DNA of 64,000 nucleotides from Empedobacter falsenii (GTDB taxonomy: Bacteria > Bacteroidota > Bacteroidia > Flavobacteriales > Weeksellaceae), in contig NZ_JAAGKM010000003.1 in NCBI RefSeq assembly GCF_019308355.1, positions 62,001 through 126,000 on the forward strand, read 5' to 3'. A program made the position numbers and the translations under genes. The notes under the pieces are model-generated. The model saw nothing but the letters and a program-made list of their open reading frames with translations, had not been told where the DNA came from and made no database searches. How positions within the stretch are numbered: position 1 is the first letter of the stretch; every line of letters begins with the position of its first letter. Positions 46,481 through 56,537 of the stretch are shown here, in pieces.

Positions 46481-46815
46481 GTCTTATATCTTTTCTTACT
46501 ACGGAAGTTTTGTTAGGATATCCAATTCTCTTCATAGTCTTATTTTTATAAAATAGGGTAACAAATCTGAACACTATTTTCTATAGAAAAAACGAATGAT
46601 ACATAATTAACATTTTATCCAAATAAGACATACATTGCTTTATTTTTATCAATTATCCATTATTAAATGATTAATAAATCTTTTTTTTATTTTTTTTTAT
46701 AAAATTAAAATCGATACTCATTAACAGATAATTTTTATTTGAATTTTATACATTTCAGAATGTGAAATCACGTTAAAAAATGAAGAATATTTAGGAATTT
46801 ATTAACCTAATAAAA
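46481..46815. other. AT-rich intergenic stretch beside the IS
   Basis: No gene, RNA or strong repeat is seen. The DNA is very AT-rich. It may contain the original upstream promoter region of the susC-like gene, now separated from it by the IS. A short minus-strand frame starting at 46535 runs to the IS edge but has no support. Confidence 0.4.
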
Positions 46816-46816
46816 A

Positions 46817-46844
46817 CAAAAAAAGGCAACCAATTGGTTGCCTT
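46817..46844 (-). terminator. Terminator of the DUF5689 gene
   Basis: AAGGCAACCAATTGGTTGCCTT is a perfect 22-base palindrome with a T-run on the minus strand. Confidence 0.88.
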
Positions 46845-46871
46845 AGATATTATAGTATTGAAACTGATTAA

Positions 46872-48275
46872 TTAGTCAATTTTGATATTATCGATAACTA
46901 AATCATATGCCGATTTTGATCCTACTTTTAATGCAAAAACATCTTTACCTGATGTTTTCATTAAATCAACTCCTGTTAGATCAAGTGTAACTAAAACCCA
47001 TTCTCCTTTCGTGTCAATAGTTCCTGTATAACTATTTGTACCATTATTACTACTATTTAAAGCAGCTTTTGTTAAAGTTACAGAAGAAGATAAATCTCCT
47101 ACGTTGTACACATCATAACCTCCTGCAGCTCTATAAACATTTAAAGACAATGATTTTGCAGATGTACCTTTCACATAGAATGTAATTTTTTTAGAAGTTG
47201 AAGCTGGAGTTAACGTATTAATCGCTGTAAAGACGTAATCATTAGCATCTGGAGTTCCTTTTATTTGTAATCCATTACTATTATCTCTTCCTAATCCAAC
47301 TCCACTTGTAGCATAACCTTTTAATCCGAATGATGTATTAATAGAAGCTAAAAAGTCTGCCCAAACATTAAAATCAGAACCTTTGAACAATAAATTTGCT
47401 GCTTCGGAATTATTGCCTCCACCTGGATTTTGGCCTCCACCTACATCAAAACGAGGTTGATCGAATTTTACATCTTTTGTATCACGGATAAATAATTGGT
47501 AAGTTGAATTGTAAATACTAACAACTACAGTAATCTCTCCACTACCTTTAGGTAATTCTTCATTGTACCATTTAGCATATCCAGAATTACGTAAGGCAAC
47601 TGTTTTACCTGTTTTATCTACTAATACACGATTAACAGTTGTAGCTTCCACTCCATAAGTTTTATCTGTATCTGGAGATTGAAACTGAATATTTTTTATT
47701 GTTACCAATGTATTCAAATTCCCAGCATTTAAAGCTTCCGACAAACTATTAAATACTTTTGGAGTAATTGTTTTTACAGGGTCACATGTTTTGATCATAT
47801 ATTTCTTCATATTTATAGAAGGTATACGACCAACTGCATATTGTGGGTCAACAGATCCTATTTTCATAATTCCTCTATCTTTCGCTACAACTAAACCTTT
47901 CAATCTAATTTGGATTCTCGCTCCTAAAGGATAGCTTGTATATAGATTAGATCCATCAATTTCAATCTGGATTCCTGTTGTTGGGTTTTCTACTTTATCT
48001 TGTAATGAAATTGTTTTATAAAAATTTCCTGTTTCGTCACTTGAAATTACATAAGCATCCATTACAAGATCTTCTGCTACTGCTCCATTTGAGTCAAGTT
48101 TTAATTGTCCTGAAGTTACTTTAGTTGTTAAATCAGCTATTGTAATATTTGCTGTTAATTTATCAGCACAATCGATTGGCGGAGTTGAATAATCATCATC
48201 TTGTACACAAGATTGAGTTATAAATAAGCCTAAGCTCAAAAGACTTGCTATTGTTAATTTTGATATTGTATTCAT
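46872..48275 (-). CDS. DUF5689 domain lipoprotein
   Basis: A 467-residue protein with a lipoprotein signal (LGLFITQSCVQDD; Cys about 23). Residues about 40-280 are a DUF5689 region (KLTANITIADL, VMDAYVISSDETGNFYKTISLQD, GARIQIRLKGLVVAKDRG), an OB-fold-like domain often found with extracellular nucleases. A glycine-rich linker follows (about 283-293), then a C-terminal beta-sandwich (about 300-467). It is 26 bases downstream of the TonB receptor gene, so the receptor and lipoprotein probably work together at the outer membrane. A role in binding nucleic acids is inference. Confidence 0.87.
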   Translation of the reverse strand: MNTISKLTIASLLSLGLFITQSCVQDDDYSTPPIDCADKLTANITIADLTTKVTSGQLKLDSNGAVAEDLVMDAYVISSDETGNFYKTISLQDKVENPTTGIQIEIDGSNLYTSYPLGARIQIRLKGLVVAKDRGIMKIGSVDPQYAVGRIPSINMKKYMIKTCDPVKTITPKVFNSLSEALNAGNLNTLVTIKNIQFQSPDTDKTYGVEATTVNRVLVDKTGKTVALRNSGYAKWYNEELPKGSGEITVVVSIYNSTYQLFIRDTKDVKFDQPRFDVGGGQNPGGGNNSEAANLLFKGSDFNVWADFLASINTSFGLKGYATSGVGLGRDNSNGLQIKGTPDANDYVFTAINTLTPASTSKKITFYVKGTSAKSLSLNVYRAAGGYDVYNVGDLSSSVTLTKAALNSSNNGTNSYTGTIDTKGEWVLVTLDLTGVDLMKTSGKDVFALKVGSKSAYDLVIDNIKID

Positions 48276-48301
48276 TTTAAATTGTATTCGTTGTTAATAA
48301 A

Positions 48302-51046
48302 TTAAAATCTGAAATAAATGTTCGCGAAATAAGTTGTTCCCATTCCATAAAACATCTTTGGACCAAATAAAGTTCTATAATTTGTATCGATCGCTTTCTC
48401 GTAGTTACCAATTCTTAATTGCTCAAAACCTCCAGTAACGTAGTTTTTATTATTCAACACGTTATTAATAGTTCCTGAAATACCTGCAGAATATTTCCCT
48501 ATACGAAATGTTTTTCCCATGTTAATATTTAACATGATTTCGTTACTTAACTTTTCTTGTTTTAAAATCTTTTTTAAATCTTCATTGTTTACGTCTAATA
48601 ATTCTCCTCCTTCAGCCTCACTTTTTGTAAAAAAGTTTACAGTTCTTCTATATGCGGCTGGATCAATATAATTGTTAGCTAATAAGTTTCCTGAAGCTCC
48701 AATCCACCAGAATTTAGGATCACGGTACTCTGCACTTAAAGAGAAACCAGATTGTGGTCCGCTTCCTACTTTATAATTATGAAGATAAGCAGTTCCGAAG
48801 TTTTGGTAAGGAACTCCAATGTTTCCAGGTTTCACATAATCATCAGAATATAAATTATAGTTTGGATTATCTTTATATAAATATTGACCGATAGAAGCTA
48901 CAGCTGAAAGAGTTAAAACAGGTAAAACCTGAGCTTCAATTGCTAATTCTGTTCCTAAATATTCTTTTCCAACACCTGTCATTACTTCTGTAACGAACAC
49001 TTGATCATTTGCTCCGTCGATATAACCAAAAGCTTTTTCAATTTCGTCTTTTGTTCTTGTATAAAATGCCGTAGCACGCGCTTTAATACGTGGAGCTCTT
49101 AAAATATATGATAAATCACTTGAGAATATTTTTGCACTTTTTACTCCATCAACAGTTACATTCGTTACACGAGCATTTGGAAAAATCTCATCAGAAGTTG
49201 GTGCTTCTGTTTGGTACATAACATTTGCCTGAATAAAATTACGACCATCTAATTTTACTAAGAAATTAGATTTCACTCCAAAATCTAAGAAATCGTAAGT
49301 TTTACTTTTTCCATAAGAATTAGTCTGATAAGATTCGTGCATCCATTTACCATCACGATAAAATTTCGTCAAAGCAGCTTTCATTCCAATTGTTACATCT
49401 AAAAATTTTCCTTTTATTTTAGATTGAGCGAATAAATCTGCATAATCACGATTAATTTCATAATTATACCCTTGACGCTGCCCTTTTGTTGGCTGATAGT
49501 CAGGGTCTAAAATGTTAAATCTAGCATGAGTAAAGTTATCTTTATTCTCAACATATTGTCCACCTAATAAATCTTGTATTTCACGATATAATTGAGATTT
49601 CGTATTTTGATAAGAAGCTGCAATTGTCAAATCTATATTAGGCGCTAACTCTGTCTGAAAATTCGTATAAGCAGTTGCTGTTTTATCTTCGTTAACATCT
49701 GCAGTCAACCAATAAACAGATCTCCCAGCATTGTTAATATTAGCTTCATATAAACTTGTCCAATCTATTTGAGAAATTTGGCCACTTCTCCATAATTCAG
49801 TTTGATTGTTTATAGCACTTTGACTTGCTCCACTATATGCAAAATAAGATGGTAAATTACGATAGTAAACTGGAGAAGGATTATTTCCTGCAAACCAATC
49901 TAAACGAGAACTACTTTCTTTACCAAATTGATAAGAAACTGTTGTTGTTAATTTTGATTTATTGTTAATATTCCAATGATGCGTCAACATATTAATAGGC
50001 TCGAATGTTTTCTTTACACGCTCATTACGTTTTTCACCATCTTGCCATCCCCAATAAGAATTGTAATAAATCCCCATCATATCCACAACTTCTTGTGTAT
50101 TAGGTGAACCTGTAGAACGACGAGTTGGCGCACCAAAACTTGTAAAGTTTAAAGTATGTTTTTCATTAAACTTTTTCTCAACTCCTAAGTAGTAAGCGTA
50201 TGCATCATAAAAAGTACCTTCTATAATACCTTCTTCTGCCCAACGTCTACTTCCAGAAACCATAAACGCCCAACCATTATCCATCAATCCCGTATTATAT
50301 GTAGCCATTACACGGTTTCTGTATGAACGATTTGTACTAGAATAAGCCAAACTTACTCCCTTACGCATTGTTGAAGGACGAGTATCAAAATTTGTAACTC
50401 CACCTAAATCACCAAAAGCATAATTAGAAGGTTCAATTCCGTATGTTAACTCATCTGGACGACGAGTTACATCATTCAAACCTCCCCAGTTATTAAAAGT
50501 TGCACGACCATTATCCATTTTGTTCATACGAACTCCATTAAATAATACGTCATTATATTTGTTATCTAAACCTCTTGGTTTAAACCAATACGAACCTAAT
50601 TCGTACGCAGAAACGCGAGCAAAAACATCGCGAGAAGATTGTAAAAGTCCTGAATTTGAAGCTGTCGAACTTTCATCATCAGATAATTCATCATCTGTTA
50701 ATGTAATAATTCCAACTTCTGCTGTATTTGGATTAAATGTTAATTTAATATCACCTAAGTCAAGCTCTTTTTGTCCTGCTACAGTGATTTCTTTTTCATA
50801 TGGGTCGTAGCCCACGCCATAAACTTGTAATTTGTATGTTCCATCCGGAATATCTACAAACTGAAAATAACCTATACGATCGGTGATAGCAGCATCGCTT
50901 ACTGCTCCTCCGTCCAAACGTACAGTGAGGTTATAAACCTCTTCACCTGTAGCAGCATTTTTTGCTACCCCAGTAACCTTTGTTTGCGCCTGCGCCATAG
51001 CGACAGTTGCAGCAAAGACTGAAAGACTTAACAATAATTTGTTCAT
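48302..51046 (-). CDS. TonB-dependent receptor with carboxypeptidase-like regulatory domain
   Basis: A 914-residue outer-membrane receptor. The signal peptide ends near AMAQAQ. A regulatory domain follows (VTGVAKNAATGEEVYNLTVRLDGG to about 100), then an acidic stretch (LTDDELSDDESS), a plug that includes VLFNGVRMNKMDNGRATFNNWGGL, and the barrel, ending in FANIYFRF with the terminal Phe. No SusD partner is present; the DUF5689 lipoprotein gene directly downstream may take that place. A secreted endonuclease-like gene is divergent from it with 91 bases between. Confidence 0.92.
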   Translation of the reverse strand: MNKLLLSLSVFAATVAMAQAQTKVTGVAKNAATGEEVYNLTVRLDGGAVSDAAITDRIGYFQFVDIPDGTYKLQVYGVGYDPYEKEITVAGQKELDLGDIKLTFNPNTAEVGIITLTDDELSDDESSTASNSGLLQSSRDVFARVSAYELGSYWFKPRGLDNKYNDVLFNGVRMNKMDNGRATFNNWGGLNDVTRRPDELTYGIEPSNYAFGDLGGVTNFDTRPSTMRKGVSLAYSSTNRSYRNRVMATYNTGLMDNGWAFMVSGSRRWAEEGIIEGTFYDAYAYYLGVEKKFNEKHTLNFTSFGAPTRRSTGSPNTQEVVDMMGIYYNSYWGWQDGEKRNERVKKTFEPINMLTHHWNINNKSKLTTTVSYQFGKESSSRLDWFAGNNPSPVYYRNLPSYFAYSGASQSAINNQTELWRSGQISQIDWTSLYEANINNAGRSVYWLTADVNEDKTATAYTNFQTELAPNIDLTIAASYQNTKSQLYREIQDLLGGQYVENKDNFTHARFNILDPDYQPTKGQRQGYNYEINRDYADLFAQSKIKGKFLDVTIGMKAALTKFYRDGKWMHESYQTNSYGKSKTYDFLDFGVKSNFLVKLDGRNFIQANVMYQTEAPTSDEIFPNARVTNVTVDGVKSAKIFSSDLSYILRAPRIKARATAFYTRTKDEIEKAFGYIDGANDQVFVTEVMTGVGKEYLGTELAIEAQVLPVLTLSAVASIGQYLYKDNPNYNLYSDDYVKPGNIGVPYQNFGTAYLHNYKVGSGPQSGFSLSAEYRDPKFWWIGASGNLLANNYIDPAAYRRTVNFFTKSEAEGGELLDVNNEDLKKILKQEKLSNEIMLNINMGKTFRIGKYSAGISGTINNVLNNKNYVTGGFEQLRIGNYEKAIDTNYRTLFGPKMFYGMGTTYFANIYFRF

Positions 51047-51107
51047 TCAAACGAATTTTTATTTATAAATTAGCTCTCTATTTCCTTCATCAGAAAAAAT
51101 AGGACAA

Positions 51108-51115
51108 CAAATTTA
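51108..51115 (-). promoter_or_regulatory. Promoter -7 element of the TonB receptor operon
   Basis: On the minus strand TAAATTTG fits TAnnTTTG, about 60 bases before the start codon. The -33 position reads TATG, an incomplete match. Confidence 0.45.
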
Positions 51116-51137
51116 GTAAATTCATAATTAATAACAT

Positions 51138-52343
51138 ATGTTTAAAATTAATAAATCTTTAACTTTATTAATAATTTTTAATTTATTCTTAACGTTAAAT
51201 GTTAAAGCTCAAAGCAAATATTCAAGTGCAACTGTAGCGTTTTACAATGTCGAGAATCTTTTTGACACCATAAAATCAGTTGGATATGTAAATGGAACTT
51301 TACCTTTTAATGACAAAAATTATCACATTCAGATTGCAGAATCTGACATATCGAAGTACGAAACAGAAGAATTCAAACAAAGTTATACGTACGAAAATAT
51401 AAAAGGAAAGAAAATTATCCGTCCATTAATTCTTCAAGAAGAATTTTTACCAAACGGAAATAAAAGATGGAATACAGAAAAATATTTCCAAAAAGTCAAT
51501 AATATTTCAAAAGTTATTAGCGAATTAGGCGCAGATGTTACAGGCTCTGCTCCAGTAATCGTAGGTATTTGTGAGATCGAGACAAGAGAAACTTTAGAAG
51601 ATTTAGCAAAAAGCTCTGCTTTGAAAAAATACGATTATGGTGTTGTTCATTTCAATTCGTTTGATGCTCGTGGAGTTGATACAGGTTTATTGTATCAAAA
51701 ATCTCGTTTCAAGGTAATTGATGCAAGACCTCATCCAATTTTCAATTATGATGCTAAAGGTAAACGCAAATATACGCGTGATATTCTACAAGTTACAGGT
51801 TTATTAGACGGTGAAGAAATCACTTTTTTAGTGAATCACTGGCCTTCTCGTAGTGGTGGAGAAAAAGTTTCGATGCCAGCTCGTATGGAAGCAGCAAAGG
51901 TGATGAAAGGAATTTTTGATGAGTTAAAATCTAAAAATCCAAATGCAAAAGTAATTGCAATGGGTGATTTTAATGATGATCCTATTTCTCCAAGTATTAA
52001 AAACACATTTGATCCGGCCGGAGAAATTGCTAAAGTTTCGGATAACGGATATTACGATCCTATGTTACCTTTATATAAAAAAGGTGTTGGTACTTTAGCT
52101 TATCGTGATGCTTGGAATCTATTTGATCAGTTTATCTCAACTTCATCATTGGTTACAAAAAATAAAGATTATTCAACGTATAAAATCTTCAAAACTGAAA
52201 TTTACAACAAAGATTATTTAAAAGCGACAGAAGGTGCATATAAAGGCTTCCCTAACCGTATGTGGAGCGGCGATACTTATCGTGCAAACGGTTATTCTGA
52301 CCACTTTCCAGTCTATACAATCTTATTAAAACAAGCAAAATAA
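51138..52343 (+). CDS. Secreted endonuclease/exonuclease/phosphatase-fold protein
   Basis: A 401-residue protein with a signal peptide (about 1-24, LTLNVKAQ). The EEP fold is seen in TVAFYNVENLFDT (metal Asn/Glu region), IVGICEIETRETLEDLA, NHWPSRSGGEKVSMPARMEAA, VIAMGDFNDDPISPS and, at the end, the catalytic GYSDHFPVYTILL. Family members cut DNA or phosphodiesters. It is divergent from the TonB receptor/DUF5689 pair, suggesting use of external nucleic acid or phosphate, and runs into trpA after two bases. Confidence 0.9.
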   Translation: MFKINKSLTLLIIFNLFLTLNVKAQSKYSSATVAFYNVENLFDTIKSVGYVNGTLPFNDKNYHIQIAESDISKYETEEFKQSYTYENIKGKKIIRPLILQEEFLPNGNKRWNTEKYFQKVNNISKVISELGADVTGSAPVIVGICEIETRETLEDLAKSSALKKYDYGVVHFNSFDARGVDTGLLYQKSRFKVIDARPHPIFNYDAKGKRKYTRDILQVTGLLDGEEITFLVNHWPSRSGGEKVSMPARMEAAKVMKGIFDELKSKNPNAKVIAMGDFNDDPISPSIKNTFDPAGEIAKVSDNGYYDPMLPLYKKGVGTLAYRDAWNLFDQFISTSSLVTKNKDYSTYKIFKTEIYNKDYLKATEGAYKGFPNRMWSGDTYRANGYSDHFPVYTILLKQAK

Positions 52344-52345
52344 AA

Positions 52346-53113
52346 ATGAACAAGTTAGAGCAATTATTTAGTAAAAAAAATAAAAACCTCATTACAATAT
52401 ACACAACAGCTGGGTATCCGAATTTATCGGATACCCCTGTTATTTTAAAAGAATTAGATCTAAATAATGTTGACATTATCGAAGTCGGTATTCCATATTC
52501 TGATCCTTTAGCTGATGGTCCAACAATACAAGCTACAAGTGAAAAAGCGTTAGCAAATGGAATGACATTGGACATTTTGTTTGAGCAATTAAAATCGGTT
52601 CATAATCAAATATCTTCGCCAATTGTTTTGATGGGTTATTACAATCAAGTAATGACATTCGGATTAGAAAAATTCTTACAAAACTGTCAAGAAAGTGGAG
52701 TTTCAGGCTTGATTTTACCTGATATGCCGTACGAAATTTACTTGACGCAACACAAAGAATTATTTGAGAAATACGATCAAAAAGTTACATTTTTAATTAC
52801 ACCTTTAACAACAGAAAAACGCATTAAAGAGATTAATGATGCAACTTCTGGATTTGTTTATATCGTTTCGAGTTCAGCTACAACTGGTGCAACAGAATCT
52901 AATTATAATGAAGATTTTTTGTCAAATGTTAAAAATCTAGGCTTAACAAAACCACATCAAATTGGATTTGGGATTTCGACAAAGGCTGATGTAGAAAAAG
53001 CTTGGAATTACGCAAATGGAGCAATTATAGGAAGTGCTTTTTTACGCGTTTTAGAAAATTCAACCGGAAATCTTTCAGAAGCCATAAAAAATTATCTTTC
53101 AGAATTGAGATAA
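52346..53113 (+). CDS. trpA: Tryptophan synthase alpha chain
   Basis: TrpA cleaves indole-3-glycerol phosphate, and the indole passes to TrpB. Length 255 is normal for Bacteroidota. Catalytic Glu lies in DIIEVGIPYSDPLADGPTIQ, which also has the catalytic Asp; MGYYNQVMTFG, SSSATTGATESNY and IGFGISTKADVEKAW are further signatures. No other trp gene is in the window. It follows the secreted endonuclease gene with two bases between and no visible promoter, so it may share that transcript. Confidence 0.96.
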   Translation: MNKLEQLFSKKNKNLITIYTTAGYPNLSDTPVILKELDLNNVDIIEVGIPYSDPLADGPTIQATSEKALANGMTLDILFEQLKSVHNQISSPIVLMGYYNQVMTFGLEKFLQNCQESGVSGLILPDMPYEIYLTQHKELFEKYDQKVTFLITPLTTEKRIKEINDATSGFVYIVSSSATTGATESNYNEDFLSNVKNLGLTKPHQIGFGISTKADVEKAWNYANGAIIGSAFLRVLENSTGNLSEAIKNYLSELR

Positions 53114-53131
53114 AAAAATAGTTTTCAAAAC

Positions 53132-53166
53132 AAAAAGCAAGCTTAATTCAGCTTGCTTTCTATTTT
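53132..53166. terminator. Bidirectional terminator between trpA and tyrS
   Basis: AAAGCAAGCT, loop TAATTC, AGCTTGCTTT, with A-rich left and T-rich right flanks between convergent genes. Confidence 0.88.
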
Positions 53167-53187
53167 GGAAATGTTTTATCTAAAAAA

Positions 53188-54483
53188 TTATTCAACAATT
53201 AAGATGAAATAATTCTTTTTACCTTTTTGTAATAAAACATATTTATCAGCAATTAAATTTTCTGTTGTTAATACAAATTCTTCCGCTACTTTTTCTTTGT
53301 TTACAGAAATTGCGTTTGCTTTTAATTCACGACGCGCTTCTGAATTTGATTTTAAGAAACCTGATTTTTCAGCTAAAGCAGTTACAATATCCAAACCAGC
53401 TTCGATATCAGCTTTTGCAATAGTTGCTTGAGGCACACCTTCGAAAACTGATAAGAAAGTATCTCCATCTAATTCTTTCAAATCTTCTGAAGTTGATTTT
53501 CCGAATAAAACTTGAGATGCTTTTTCTGCTTTGCGTAATTCTTCAACACCATGAACTAAAATTGTAATTTCAGTTGCTAATTTACGTTGTAATTCGCGTA
53601 AATGTGGCTCTTGACGATGACGCTCGATTAAATCATCAATTGCTTCTTTTTCTAAGAATGTATAAATTTTGATGTAACGTTCTGCATCCGCATCCGCTTG
53701 ATTTAACCAAAATTGGTAGAATTTATAAGGAGATGTACGGTTTTTATCTAACCAAATATTTTCACCACCTTCTGATTTTCCAAATTTAGTTCCGTCTGCT
53801 TTAGTTGTTAATGGACATGTAAAAGCAAAAGCTTCACCTTGTACTGTACGACGAATTAATTCTGTTCCAGTTGTGATATTTCCCCATTGATCAGAACCTC
53901 CCATTTGCAATTTTGCACCTAATTCTTTGTACAAATGCAAATAATCGTATCCTTGAATCAATTGATATGTAAATTCTGTGAAAGACATTCCGACATTCGA
54001 TTCAGAAGAAAGTCTAGATTTTACAGAATCTTTCGCCATCATGTAATTTACAGTAATGTGTTTTCCGACATTACGCGCAAAATCGATGAACGAAAAATCT
54101 TTCATCCAATCATAGTTATTCACCAATAAAGCTGAATTTCCATTATTCGTATCAAAATCTAAGAAACGAGACAATTGTGCTTTAATTCCAGCAACATATT
54201 TATTCAATGTTTCTTCGTCTAATAAACTTCTCTCTGCTGCTTTACCAGTAGGATCACCGATAAAACCAGTTGCACCACCAACCAAGGCGATTGGACGATG
54301 ACCGTGACGTTGCAAATGAACCAATAAGAAAATAGGAACCAAACTTCCCACGTGAAGAGAATCTGCTGTAGGATCGAAACCTACATAACCAGAAGTCATT
54401 TCTTTATTTAGTTGTTCTTCTGTCCCTGGCATAATATTGTGAACCAGTCCTCTCCAAGTCAATTCTTCAATTAATGGATTCAT
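53188..54483 (-). CDS. tyrS: Tyrosine--tRNA ligase
   Basis: A 431-residue class I synthetase. The HIGH-like motif is in [16 protein letters not shown], tyrosine specificity residues are in [31 protein letters not shown] (in part), and the KMSKS-like loop is [14 protein letters not shown]. The C-terminal S4-like RNA-binding domain is seen in [17 protein letters not shown]. It is a single-gene unit with its own -7 element. Confidence 0.97.
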   Translation of the reverse strand: MNPLIEELTWRGLVHNIMPGTEEQLNKEMTSGYVGFDPTADSLHVGSLVPIFLLVHLQRHGHRPIALVGGATGFIGDPTGKAAERSLLDEETLNKYVAGIKAQLSRFLDFDTNNGNSALLVNNYDWMKDFSFIDFARNVGKHITVNYMMAKDSVKSRLSSESNVGMSFTEFTYQLIQGYDYLHLYKELGAKLQMGGSDQWGNITTGTELIRRTVQGEAFAFTCPLTTKADGTKFGKSEGGENIWLDKNRTSPYKFYQFWLNQADADAERYIKIYTFLEKEAIDDLIERHRQEPHLRELQRKLATEITILVHGVEELRKAEKASQVLFGKSTSEDLKELDGDTFLSVFEGVPQATIAKADIEAGLDIVTALAEKSGFLKSNSEARRELKANAISVNKEKVAEEFVLTTENLIADKYVLLQKGKKNYFILIVE

Positions 54484-54522
54484 AGTATTTTAATATATTT
54501 TTTATCTAATTTTTACAAGATA

Positions 54523-54530
54523 CAAAGTTA
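54523..54530 (-). promoter_or_regulatory. Promoter -7 element of tyrS
   Basis: On the minus strand TAACTTTG matches TAnnTTTG, 40 bases before the start codon. Confidence 0.5.
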
Positions 54531-54612
54531 TGATTTTTCAGTAGATTATAAATGATCTGTCAAAATAAAACTTATTTGATATATTTATTTAAAATTTGAA
54601 TAAAAGGAATAC

Positions 54613-55515
54613 ATGCAAACACTTTTCGAGAACGAAAAATTTAAATGGATAAACTTACAAAATCCAACAAAAGTTGAGTTGAATGAAATTGCCACAAAAT
54701 ATTGTTTTCAGAAATTAACGATTGAAGATAGTTTGGAGCCTGGACATTTACCTAAATATGAATCAGATGATTCAAAAGTTTCGTTTTTGTTAATTCGTTT
54801 TTTTGATAAAGAACACCGTATGTTGAAAAACACTGTTCGAGAATTTAGTCACAAAATCAGTATTTACATCGGTGCAGATTTTATTGTGACTGTTCATCAA
54901 AAGGAAACGGATATTTTTGACAAAATTCAGAAAAAGTATTTAGCTAATACTGATTCTTCTAAAATCATTATCAAAGGAATTTTATATCGTATTATTTCCG
55001 AAACCATCAAAACTTACGAAGAGCCTGCATATCAAATGGACGAAGAAGTTAATCAACTCGAGCATTTGATTTTTACGGATGATTTTAGAAAAATTAAACT
55101 TCCTACCTTATATAAAATCAAACGAGAAGCTACAGCTTGCAAAAAAATATTAGATTATACGCTTGAAGCTCTGAAAGAATATCGCGCGGATAACAAAAAG
55201 ACAAGTTCATCACAGGATTTGTACGAAGAAAACGTAAAAATGTTACACTTGCATTCGCAAATTGTAGATGATGTACAAAGTTTGTTAACAATTTACCTTT
55301 CGTTAAATGGACAAAAATCGAACGAAATCATGCAAATGCTTACCGTTTTTTCAGCATTTTTCTTACCCTTAACTTTTATCGCCGGAATTTATGGAATGAA
55401 TTTCGATTTCATGCCCGAGTTAAATTACAAATTAGGCTATCCAATTTGTTTACTTGTCATGTTATTAGTGGTAATTTTTATTTACTTTTGGTTCAAGAAA
55501 AAAAAATATTTATAA
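54613..55515 (+). CDS. CorA-like magnesium/cobalt channel
   Basis: A 300-residue CorA-family channel. A long cytoplasmic part precedes two C-terminal membrane helices (about 237-258 and 273-292), with the pore signature YGMNFDFMPE between them. It forms pentamers in the inner membrane for Mg2+ (or Co2+/Ni2+) entry. A good ribosome binding site, AAAAGGAA, lies 4 bases before the ATG, unusual for this window. It is followed after 6 bases by the SDR gene. Confidence 0.93.
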   Translation: MQTLFENEKFKWINLQNPTKVELNEIATKYCFQKLTIEDSLEPGHLPKYESDDSKVSFLLIRFFDKEHRMLKNTVREFSHKISIYIGADFIVTVHQKETDIFDKIQKKYLANTDSSKIIIKGILYRIISETIKTYEEPAYQMDEEVNQLEHLIFTDDFRKIKLPTLYKIKREATACKKILDYTLEALKEYRADNKKTSSSQDLYEENVKMLHLHSQIVDDVQSLLTIYLSLNGQKSNEIMQMLTVFSAFFLPLTFIAGIYGMNFDFMPELNYKLGYPICLLVMLLVVIFIYFWFKKKKYL

Positions 55516-55521
55516 TTCAGT

Positions 55522-56523
55522 ATGATTTTCGTAACGGGAGGAACAGGTTTGGTTGGCGCGCATTTGTTGGTAGAATTGGCAAAAAAGCAACAACCTATTC
55601 GTGCCTTAAAACGAAAAACATCGAACACAGCAATCATCAAAAATTTCTTTGCAGAACAAAACGCTTTACAGTTTTATCAATTTATTCATTGGATTGATGG
55701 TGATTTGTTGGATGTAACTGAACTTCCGAATTTATTAGACGGGATCGAAACAATTTATCACGCTGCAGCTTTTGTTTCGTTTGATGAACGTCAAGAAGAA
55801 GAAATTTTCAATACGAATATTTTAGGAACTGAGACTTTGGTAAATGAAGCTATTGATTCTGGCGTGAAAGAATTTTTCTTCATCAGTTCTATTGCTTCGA
55901 TGGATGATTTGAATCCCGCAACTAAAATGATTGACGAACGTTCTGGTTGGAATAATGGCTTAACACATTCTTCTTATTCTATCTCAAAATTTAGAGCAGA
56001 AATGGAGGTTTGGCGCGCTTCACAAGAAGGCATTAAAGTTATTATTATTAATCCTGGTGTAATCATCGGAACATTGGATACTAAACGTGCAAGCGAAAGT
56101 TTATTTCAACAAAATTCGTCAAAAAGCGATTATGCACCTTCTGGTGGAACTGGTTTTGTTGATGTTCGCGATGTGGTGAAGATTTTTTTAGAATTAATTA
56201 ATCAACAAGCTTACAATCAAAAATTTGTGGTAATTTCTGAAAATAAAAGTTACCGAGAAGTATTTGATTTTGTTTCGATCAATAGCAAACGTTCAATCAA
56301 AAATGTTTCGAATACAACCTTGAAAATCATTAAAAATCTATCTATTTTTAGTCGTATTTTTGGTGGAAAATATATGACAAAAGCGAATTATTATTCGTTG
56401 ACAACTTATACCAAATACGACAATTCTAAAGTTAAAAATTTGCTTCAATACGAATTTATTCCAATCAAAGAAGCAATTGATTATCATTATAAACGCTTTC
56501 AAAAGCTGAATTCTACAAAATAG
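55522..56523 (+). CDS. NAD-dependent epimerase/dehydratase (extended SDR)
   Basis: A 333-residue Rossmann enzyme. The nucleotide-binding GGTGLVGAHLL is at residues 5-15, DGDLLD at about 60, the catalytic Tyr and Lys in SSYSISKFRAE (YxxxK, about 152-160) and PGVIIG after it. The substrate may be a sugar nucleotide or an alcohol such as dihydroflavonol-like compounds; it cannot be read. It lies between corA and mvaD, whose promoter sits at its end. Confidence 0.9.
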   Translation: MIFVTGGTGLVGAHLLVELAKKQQPIRALKRKTSNTAIIKNFFAEQNALQFYQFIHWIDGDLLDVTELPNLLDGIETIYHAAAFVSFDERQEEEIFNTNILGTETLVNEAIDSGVKEFFFISSIASMDDLNPATKMIDERSGWNNGLTHSSYSISKFRAEMEVWRASQEGIKVIIINPGVIIGTLDTKRASESLFQQNSSKSDYAPSGGTGFVDVRDVVKIFLELINQQAYNQKFVVISENKSYREVFDFVSINSKRSIKNVSNTTLKIIKNLSIFSRIFGGKYMTKANYYSLTTYTKYDNSKVKNLLQYEFIPIKEAIDYHYKRFQKLNSTK

Positions 56524-56525
56524 TT

Positions 56526-56533
56526 TACTTTTG
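56526..56533 (+). promoter_or_regulatory. Promoter -7 element of mvaD, leaderless arrangement
   Basis: TACTTTTG fits TAnnTTTG and ends 4 bases before the ATG at 56538, so the message would begin at or near the start codon. Confidence 0.55.
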
Positions 56534-56537
56534 TTTT

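Noticed and set aside
46481-46535. Short minus-strand frame (starts MKRIGYPNK) running into the IS edge, possible disrupted gene
   Set aside because: Only 18 codons remain before the IS, and joining across the IS gives a stop at once. No support for a real gene.
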